The notes beneath the pieces are model-generated. The model was not told where the DNA came from. It made no database searches and saw only the letters and a program-made list of their open reading frames with translations. The position numbers and the translations under genes are program-made. Of a DNA stretch of 48,869 nucleotides, positions 43,601 through 48,869 are shown in pieces. The DNA comes from a virus: positions 1-48,869 of the IMG/VR virus record IMGVR_UViG_3300023174_000248. The stretch is one strand, 5' to 3'. Position 1 is the first letter of the stretch; the number at the start of each line of letters is the position of its first letter.

Positions 43601-45695
43601 TGCCCACATTTGTGCCATCATCGTATACAATGCTGTTTCCTAATGCGTTGCCGCTTGTGAACTTCGACAGGTAGTTCGTTGTTCCGCTTCCGGTAAGCAC
43701 ATTATTTGCAGAAATTATTGTGCTAACGCTCGCCCAAGTTGGCACACCTGACCCTGCCGACTGGAGGAGTTGACCTGATGTTCCTGCGGCCGTGGATTTG
43801 AGGTTAGTGGATCCATCGAAGTATCCCACTCCACCCGTGGTACCTCCTGAAATATTATTAGAATCGACACCCGATATCGGTATCGTCTTATTGTAGAGAT
43901 TATCTGTCGATCCCGTGGTGACGAGATTGATCTCACTACCCGCAAGTCCCGCGGTCCACCTGTCGATGTTTGAGTTCCAGAGGAGGGATCCCGTGGTGTT
44001 CGCTGTCGTGTCGGCGACGTAGATACCACCGTACTGCTGAGGATTCGCCACAGAGTTGAGGAGGATGATGTTGTCGCCGATGTTGACCTGTGAGGACGAG
44101 ATGATCGTCTGGGTGCCGAGGACTGTAAGGTTACCTGTGATCGAGACGTCGCCGCTGAAAGAACCGGTGTTGGCAGAAATATTCCCGAGATAATCGATCG
44201 ATGCAACAGTTGTTCCAGATTGGTTCCTCACATCGAGGACTTTTCCGGTAGGAGCGGCGATGCCTGCCTGGAGTATCGCAACGGGTGTTGCCGAGGTGGA
44301 GGAACCTGATATGTGAAGCCTTGCAGACGGTGTCGTGTAGACACCGAGACCTGTGGAGTTGAGGACTGAGAAAGTAATATTTCCAATGGCATTGTTGAAA
44401 TTATATGTGTCTTGGTTGTGAATCTCCACTCCGTTTCCAATCGACAATGCCGCGCCAGCATCATCAGGTCTCCTGAAGTTTCCTGTCACTCTAACTGAAC
44501 CGTTGACATCAAGAACGGCATTGGCTGTAGGTGATGCTGTGTTGATACCGACACTCGTTCCGTTGTCATAGATGGCGCTGTTTCCGATGGTGGAAGTACC
44601 AGTGAACTTGGAGAGGTAGTTGGTGGTTCCTGTGCCCGACACTGTGCCAGCAGCGGCAGAGGAAGCGATCGTTACTGCACCACTAGATCCTGTCGTGATA
44701 GTGACGTTGGAACCTGCAATAAGATATGAAGTTCCGTCTGTGAGTCTGGTGAGGGAGCCACTGAATCCTGTAGAGGCCACCACATATGAGCTTGTCAGTG
44801 CGTCTGTCGTCTTGTTATAAGTGAGACCAGAGTCTCCACCAAATGATCCGCCATCGTTGAACTGAACTTGTGTGTCTGATCCTGCAGGGGAAGTGATGGC
44901 TGTCGAAGTGACTGTGACCTGTCCACTCGAGCCTGATGTGATCTGTATTCCGCTTCCTGCGACGAGGAATGAGGTTCCATCCGAGAGTTTTGTGAGAGAT
45001 CCTGTGAGAGCAGAGGCATACACCGTTCCGTTGACAGTGAGCGCAGAGTTCAGCGAGGTGGCAGTGCCGATTCCCACGTTTCCACTGCCGCTGACGACGA
45101 AGAGAGATGTTCCATCGCTGTTCTTCACGTCGACGAGTGCGCCGACAGGTGAGGGAACGCCGCCCTTGACGAGGAGAGTTCCGTCCGCGGAGGTTGAAGA
45201 TCCTGTCACGTAGAGACGCGCCGGTGTGGCGACCTCTCCCAGAGATCCACCGAGGAGTACGTTACCGTCAGATCCGATAACGAGCCGTTGGGTCGTTCCG
45301 TTACCTCCCAAGAAAGTGTGCTGAAGCGACGTGTAAGTGTTTGTGGCGAGTCCAAAGATGTTGGGCTGACCTATTGAGATACCGTGCGAAGAACCGCCGT
45401 AGGAGGAGGAAACGTGGAGCTTGGAATCAGGCCTGTTAGTACCGATGCCCACCCTTCCGCCAACTGTGTCGAGGTTTCCTGTCACGTAGAGAAGCGACGT
45501 CCCCGAAGAGTTCTGGATTTCGAAGATGGGTGTTCCGGAGGCAGTAGACGCTCCCTCTCTTATCACGACTGTCGGTGTCGTCGAAGAGCTAGAACCGGTA
45601 ACATAAAGGTGGGACAAAGGAACAGTTGTTCCGATACCGACGGATCCCGTGGTGTCTATCGTGAGGTATTCGTTTAGAGAGAAGTTAGTTGCCAT
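40605..45695 (-). CDS. Giant tail fibre with C-terminal S74 chaperone
   Basis: A 1696-residue protein built from the same VSGSGNVGIGT and LYVTGSSSS units as its neighbours, with two long elements (SGDVSITGNLTVLGTQTIIS type). The last about 117 residues are the intramolecular chaperone/peptidase S74: a cleavage-site Ser in SSTRRVKDNI with Lys downstream, VTFNFKNEEVLCAGFIAEDF, and a C-terminal coiled coil (EIDSLRAENAQTKTEIQLLK). The chaperone trimerises the fibre, then cuts itself off. The usual Asp after the Ser is Thr here. Confidence 0.88.
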   Translation of the reverse strand: MATNFSLNEYLTIDTTGSVGIGTTVPLSHLYVTGSSSSTTPTVVIREGASTASGTPIFEIQNSSGTSLLYVTGNLDTVGGRVGIGTNRPDSKLHVSSSYGGSSHGISIGQPNIFGLATNTYTSLQHTFLGGNGTTQRLVIGSDGNVLLGGSLGEVATPARLYVTGSSTSADGTLLVKGGVPSPVGALVDVKNSDGTSLFVVSGSGNVGIGTATSLNSALTVNGTVYASALTGSLTKLSDGTSFLVAGSGIQITSGSSGQVTVTSTAITSPAGSDTQVQFNDGGSFGGDSGLTYNKTTDALTSSYVVASTGFSGSLTRLTDGTSYLIAGSNVTITTGSSGAVTIASSAAAGTVSGTGTTNYLSKFTGTSTIGNSAIYDNGTSVGINTASPTANAVLDVNGSVRVTGNFRRPDDAGAALSIGNGVEIHNQDTYNFNNAIGNITFSVLNSTGLGVYTTPSARLHISGSSTSATPVAILQAGIAAPTGKVLDVRNQSGTTVASIDYLGNISANTGSFSGDVSITGNLTVLGTQTIISSSQVNIGDNIILLNSVANPQQYGGIYVADTTANTTGSLLWNSNIDRWTAGLAGSEINLVTTGSTDNLYNKTIPISGVDSNNISGGTTGGVGYFDGSTNLKSTAAGTSGQLLQSAGSGVPTWASVSTIISANNVLTGSGTTNYLSKFTSGNALGNSIVYDDGTNVGIGTALLDSKLVVNGNSVFSGSVNPDSDATRDLGSPAKRWRNVYAANISGSLTGSNVSAGQVLLGGTGGVISGSDDFIWDNTNRRVGIGTGSPIGKLSVGSGTQSIVIDSTGTGGVGTIQSYNGTLRINDLGNNTVFNTGGGTVGIGTTNPPASKFFVSGSATLADSVAIIKAGVAEPIGGVGVLDVQNSAGTSILFVSGSGNVGVGTNSPLSKLHVVSGDLRFDNTYGIISATNTAGYVLRGDNTRFVPAQLQYSDLSGAPTVTGTSARIAKFTGTSTVGNSALTESSSVVNITSTSNNAELRLNNSFSRVAFIDGGGGWAGGYNIKGDASPFNSVQHDSTGNAAGVWYSSTGIRFYANASQAGGSSPAEVMRIASAGKVGIGTTGSSTARLQVQGTSTGSDTTLLVKHNVADGSNLPVLDVQNSAGTSLLFVSGSGFVGLGTSATNSTDGLTSYEVLLADTKFLSLRESLANKSIGIRFAANGGGSASSWTTNTSTGEVKLFSTTNFFWTLYTNNSEKLRIDTSGNVGIGTTLLDSKLVVNGNSVFSGSANPDADNTRSLGSSTKRWSNIYATSVSGSLTGSNVSAGQVVVAGTGGVVSGSNSFWWDNTNARVGIGNTAPQFQLTVNGTVGLSSNLVKTTALGTGGTVLDVDTSAFSGDRVPFSITGHASQAYNLFQIGVGGAGNRFVVNSSGNVAIGTSSFTGRLFVSGSSTASTPTMIVKEGVVSPTGGAGTFDVQNSAGTSLLFVSGSGNVGIGSTNPAARFEVNGSSDAPSLSANSGITAFTTNSTVRLIMGGYVASPYGFWLQTKDNQGGGGGGGSSYPLLLNPIGGNVGVGTTNPSGKLHAWTSFYYGGNATGRPAAGTGTALVIETTTGLVRESSSTRRVKDNIAHYASGLDKIMLLNPVTFNFKNEEVLCAGFIAEDFADIPLEEYLLRESDGTPKSIRYDSMVALLTNGIKELKLEIDSLRAENAQTKTEIQLLKDQISNILTQFSNK
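43990..44160. repeat. Long repeat shared by two fibre genes, copy 1
   Basis: This stretch and 46670-46845 are nearly identical. Both encode GNLTVLGTQTIISSSQVNIG followed by the QQYGGIYVADTTANTTG segment. The match at DNA level points to recent duplication or exchange between the two fibre genes. Confidence 0.7.
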
Positions 45696-45707
45696 GTTTT
45701 GTCACCG

Positions 45708-48700
45708 TTAGAATATCGTCACAGTCGTTCCGGTAGTTGCTCCGGTCGATGTCGCAGCTACATCGAGTGTTATAGCGAAGTTGTGAGTAGATGAGTCAGA
45801 GTTAGTTATCGTGCACAGTGTCTTCGATGCCGTAGGTTTGGAGAAACTTACTGTGAAGTCAGCGCCACTGTAAGGTCCCGTGTCGACTATCTTGAATACA
45901 ACGGGGCTAGCTCCATATTGGGTAGCCACTGTGTATTTCTTGGCGACAGAGAAGCCGCTCTCAGAAGCCACAATAGTGATGTCGAACATCACGGCACCGT
46001 TGTTCGCTTCGAGAGCGACCGTCGCTGTTCCCGCGGCTGTTATGTCCTTCGTGGCCGTGAGTTTTCCTGCCTCGCCGGGAGCGTAAGTCTTTGCGTACGT
46101 GCTGCTCGTGGTCGAGGCAGAGGTGACGAGTGCCGAGAATGATCCTGACGATGCAAAGATACCTCGCCAGACGCTGGAAGTGCTTCCCAAGTCGTACGTG
46201 TTGGTGATACCCGGCAAGGTTGAACCTGACAGTGCCGTTGTTCCGCTGACAGAGAATCTATTGCCGTTTGTCGATGTTGTTCCGACAGCGACATTTGTTC
46301 CGTCGTCGTAGATGACTCCGTTGGATACTGCATTACCGCTTGTGAACTTCGCATGGTATCCTGCAGTACCGCTGCCCGTGATGACGTTGTTACTGCTTAC
46401 AAGCGTGCCGAAGTTGACCCACGTAGGTGAAGACGTCCCAGCGGATTGAAGGATCTGACCTGATGTTCCCGCCGCAGAAGATGAGAGGTAACCAGACGTG
46501 TTGAAGTATCCCACGCCTCCCTGTGTTCCACCAGAAATTGTGCTAGAATTAAGACCCGATATTGGCAACGTCTTATTATAGAGATTGTCTGTCGAACCCG
46601 TGGTGACGAGGTTCGTCTCGTTTCCGACAAGACCGGCGACCCACCTGTCCGTGGAGGAGTTCCACAGAATCGATCCCGTGGTGTTCGCTGTCGTGTCGGC
46701 GACGTAGATACCTCCGTACTGTTGCGGGTTAGCGACAGAGTTGAGGAGGATGATGTTGTCGCCGATGTTGACCTGGGACGAAGAGATTATCGTCTGGGTG
46801 CCGAGAACCGTGAGATTTCCAGTGATCGACACGTCGCCACTGAAGGATCCCGTGCGAGCGTAGAGGTCACGCCAGTATTTCGTAGAAGAACCAAGGTCGT
46901 GCGTGAGTGTGGTTCCCGGGAGTACAGAGCCCGAGAGCGCCACCACTCCGTTGACCGAGAGGGCGTTTCCGTTCGTGGTCGTCGTTCCGATACCCACGCC
47001 GCCGCGGGACACCGCGAACCAGGCATCGTTCTCCGCGTAGAGAGATGCCCTCGTGTTGTTCGTTCCGGATCCACTTCCGATGTATACGACCGCGGTGTCG
47101 AAGACGCCGGACGAGGAAGTGCCGCCCGCGTCGGCGACGTTGAAGGTCGTGTGAGTGTTCTGTTGTGGGTAGGAGGTAGGATCGTCGAAGGTTCGGGTCT
47201 TCCAGGCGTTCTGTGTCCCACCGCCGCCGTTCGCTCGTGCGACGTAGAGGGAGACGAGACCACCGTACGTGGAGATCCTCTTCGTCTCGAGTTTCGCGAG
47301 AGGTAGAGATCCTCCGGAGCTTCCCACGAACTGAAGAGATTTCGCCTCGTTGTCGTTGAGGTACTGGATTCCGATCGAGCCCGTGGATTCCACGAGAGAG
47401 TTGAAACCGTAGAACGTGGATGTTCCGATTCCGATCTTGGACCCGTTGTCGTAAACTAGACTGTCAGTCAAAGTCGTGGACGCAGAGTACTTTGAAATGT
47501 AATTTGTTGTTCCGGCGCCAGACAGTGTGCCTGCAGCAGCCGTGGAAGAGATTGTGACAGCCCCGGAGGATCCCGTCGCTATGGTTATGTTGTTTCCTGC
47601 GATAAGATAAGACGTACCATCCGCGAGACGTGTGAGAGATCCACTGATCCCCTGTGGAGCCTTAATTGTTCCTGAGATGATGTTTGTGCCTGCAGCCGTT
47701 CCCATGTTGATGGAAGTGGCTGCACCTGCAAAGTTCACAGTGGACGCATTGGTGTTGACGAGATCGAAATTTGCCCCCGCTGTGATAATCTTTGCCGTTG
47801 TTAATCCATCACCTATTCTAAGGACGTGGTTAATCTTGTCAAATGTAAGGCCTGGATCTCCACCGAATGTGGATCCTCCATCATTGAATTGCACGTAGGT
47901 GTCCAACCCACCTGGGACAGTTGCGCCGCCGTTGCCGCCGCCGCCGCCTGAAGCTGCTACATTTCTGAAGATGCCTCCCTGAACGAAGCGGGCCTCTGTT
48001 GTATCCGATAGATTAGTTGCATTTCCCCTCACGCACACGGCGCCGAGGTATATGGCCGCGCCGGCGGTGTTTTCACCCTCCGTGAAGTTCTCTAAATTGA
48101 TTGCAGATTGTGCGAGATCGAGTGTCGCATACTTGGCGGATCCGTAGTAAACGTAGAACGCCTTGTTCACAGAGTTGGGAAACCAGAACACGCGCTGTAT
48201 CGAGTACTGTCCTCCTGCGACAGTGTCAAGAGTTCCATTGTTGTTGTAAGTACCGGGATTGATTGTTGGATAGCCTGCATTAGCTATGCCTGAATCAACT
48301 ATCGTTGTTGATCCACTCACGTACTCTCTAAATATTTTTGAGACGGTGGGCGCAGTATCAGTGCTCGCGAGGACATAGTTGGGAGAGTTTGGGTCAGAAG
48401 TGTAGTTTCTGCCTGTAACGTAAGAGTCCCCTGAAGTCTTAGAGAGTGATAGATTAGAACCGCTGTGCGAGATCCGGTGCCCGCTAATCTTTAGGGGTCC
48501 GAAGGCTCTATTGAACTGCTCGTTCGATTGCCCGATGCCGTATGCAACGGTAGGCGTGGTGAGTGTTCCGTTCGTCACGGAGCCCGATTGGTGGAGTACG
48601 CGGCCGATCGATATGCTGTTTGAGAACTCATCTGCTGTGAAGGGCGAAATCTGTTGTATTAATCCGCCCGAAAAATTGATGCCAACGTACGTGATCTGAG

Positions 48701-48869
48701 CAGATCCCGAATATGTGAGAGACTGACTCACATATGCGGGCCATGAAACAAAGTTTACTGCCGGGTAGGGGTCAGTTGAAGTGCTTGCATTGTAATCAAC
48801 TACTATTCCGCTACCTGAAGTGATGCTGAATGTCGTCGATCCATTTGCCGTTGATAGAACTCCTCCGTG
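45708..48869 (-). CDS. Giant tail fibre, 5' end beyond the window
   Basis: The frame is open through the right edge: bases above 48731 still encode fibre-like sequence (SGSGIVVDYNASTSTDPYPA, VNFVSWPAYV), so the GTG at 48731 is not the start. The N-terminal portion visible includes strand-rich SISIGRVLHQSGSVT and a VYYGSAKYATLDLAQ region. Repeat units and the ITGNLTVLGTQTI element follow. A beta-sandwich C terminus ends the protein (TYAPGEAGKLTATKDITAAG to TTGTTVTIF) with no S74. It precedes the S74 fibre by 12 bases, in the same operon. Confidence 0.82.
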   Translation of the reverse strand, partial: HGGVLSTANGSTTFSITSGSGIVVDYNASTSTDPYPAVNFVSWPAYVSQSLTYSGSAQITYVGINFSGGLIQQISPFTADEFSNSISIGRVLHQSGSVTNGTLTTPTVAYGIGQSNEQFNRAFGPLKISGHRISHSGSNLSLSKTSGDSYVTGRNYTSDPNSPNYVLASTDTAPTVSKIFREYVSGSTTIVDSGIANAGYPTINPGTYNNNGTLDTVAGGQYSIQRVFWFPNSVNKAFYVYYGSAKYATLDLAQSAINLENFTEGENTAGAAIYLGAVCVRGNATNLSDTTEARFVQGGIFRNVAASGGGGGNGGATVPGGLDTYVQFNDGGSTFGGDPGLTFDKINHVLRIGDGLTTAKIITAGANFDLVNTNASTVNFAGAATSINMGTAAGTNIISGTIKAPQGISGSLTRLADGTSYLIAGNNITIATGSSGAVTISSTAAAGTLSGAGTTNYISKYSASTTLTDSLVYDNGSKIGIGTSTFYGFNSLVESTGSIGIQYLNDNEAKSLQFVGSSGGSLPLAKLETKRISTYGGLVSLYVARANGGGGTQNAWKTRTFDDPTSYPQQNTHTTFNVADAGGTSSSGVFDTAVVYIGSGSGTNNTRASLYAENDAWFAVSRGGVGIGTTTTNGNALSVNGVVALSGSVLPGTTLTHDLGSSTKYWRDLYARTGSFSGDVSITGNLTVLGTQTIISSSQVNIGDNIILLNSVANPQQYGGIYVADTTANTTGSILWNSSTDRWVAGLVGNETNLVTTGSTDNLYNKTLPISGLNSSTISGGTQGGVGYFNTSGYLSSSAAGTSGQILQSAGTSSPTWVNFGTLVSSNNVITGSGTAGYHAKFTSGNAVSNGVIYDDGTNVAVGTTSTNGNRFSVSGTTALSGSTLPGITNTYDLGSTSSVWRGIFASSGSFSALVTSASTTSSTYAKTYAPGEAGKLTATKDITAAGTATVALEANNGAVMFDITIVASESGFSVAKKYTVATQYGASPVVFKIVDTGPYSGADFTVSFSKPTASKTLCTITNSDSSTHNFAITLDVAATSTGATTGTTVTIF
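46670..46845. repeat. Long repeat shared by two fibre genes, copy 2
   Basis: This is the second copy of the element at 43990-44160, in the neighbouring fibre gene. It differs by scattered third-position changes, which fits duplication followed by drift under protein constraint. Confidence 0.7.

Noticed and set aside
48731-48733. GTG as the start of the rightmost fibre gene
   Set aside because: The frame stays open to the last base of the window and the extra residues resemble a fibre domain.
31626-48869. Many short direct repeats that could look like a CRISPR array
   Set aside because: The repeats are in frame, encode VSGSGNVGIGT-type units, vary at third positions and lie inside open frames with no regular spacers.

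Overview
The window looks like part of a large tailed dsDNA phage (Caudoviricetes, possibly jumbo) or a prophage-like equivalent. It has very tightly packed small genes with ATGA/GTGA overlaps, many tiny hypothetical and one-helix membrane proteins, tRNAs, an endolysin, a phage-type sigma factor, an ATP-dependent DNA ligase and giant repeat-built tail-fibre proteins, one ending in a peptidase S74 intramolecular chaperone. Three lipoproteins or secreted proteins with Gram-negative-style signals suggest a Gram-negative host. The host itself cannot be named from the sequence.

Layout. 0-4.8 kb: GC-rich small genes (an ADP-ribosyltransferase-like protein at the left edge, SH3-like proteins, a secreted metzincin protease on the minus strand, a MazG-like pyrophosphohydrolase and one decayed gene). 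4.8-8.6 kb: MoxR ATPase, a zincin-like protein and further small genes. 8.6-14.1 kb: a structured intergenic region, a DUF5522-like protein, the RNA ligase RtcB, membrane miniproteins and a lipoprotein GH5 glycosidase. 14.2-19.6 kb: a long run of phage hypotheticals with a nucleotidyltransferase-like protein, zinc-binding proteins and SH3-like barrels, ending in two proteins that share an N-terminal helix. 19.9-20.8 kb: tRNA-Asn interrupted by a 196-nt group I intron, tRNA-Ser and a degenerate tRNA-Lys-like sequence, followed by an AT-rich Zn-finger/PD-(D/E)XK endonuclease. 21.5-26.4 kb: endolysin, deaminase, cyclic-phosphate-type receiver domain, a sigma factor lacking region 4.2, a separate sigma-region-4-like HTH protein and a lytic transglycosylase. 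26.4-31.6 kb: DNA ligase, a secreted FGE-fold protein, metallopeptidase/VWA partner of MoxR, glycosyltransferase. 31.6-36.4 kb (minus): first fibre. 36.5-40.2 kb: lipoprotein, NADAR, patatin, peptidyl-tRNA hydrolase 2, tRNA-Leu, a CAU tRNA and tRNA-Ile lysidine synthase TilS. 40.3-48.9 kb (minus): a fibre operon running off the right edge.

The most striking signal is a repeated promoter class: TGYAAAGT-N15-TANNNT, found in front of about 19 plus-strand units. In seven units the box starts exactly 35 bases before the ATG. This places the expected transcription start on the start codon itself and predicts leaderless mRNAs. The same window encodes a sigma factor with good regions 2-3 but no region 4.2, and, two genes later, a small HTH protein resembling region 4. 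A split sigma factor that reads this altered -35 box is the most economical hypothesis.

Two other themes recur. One is RNA and translation (RtcB, cyclic-phosphate receiver, PTH2, TilS next to its probable tRNA-Ile2 substrate, tRNAs). The other is proteins destined for the host envelope or exterior (GH5 lipoprotein, metzincin, FGE-fold protein, transglycosylase, patatin, small lipoprotein).
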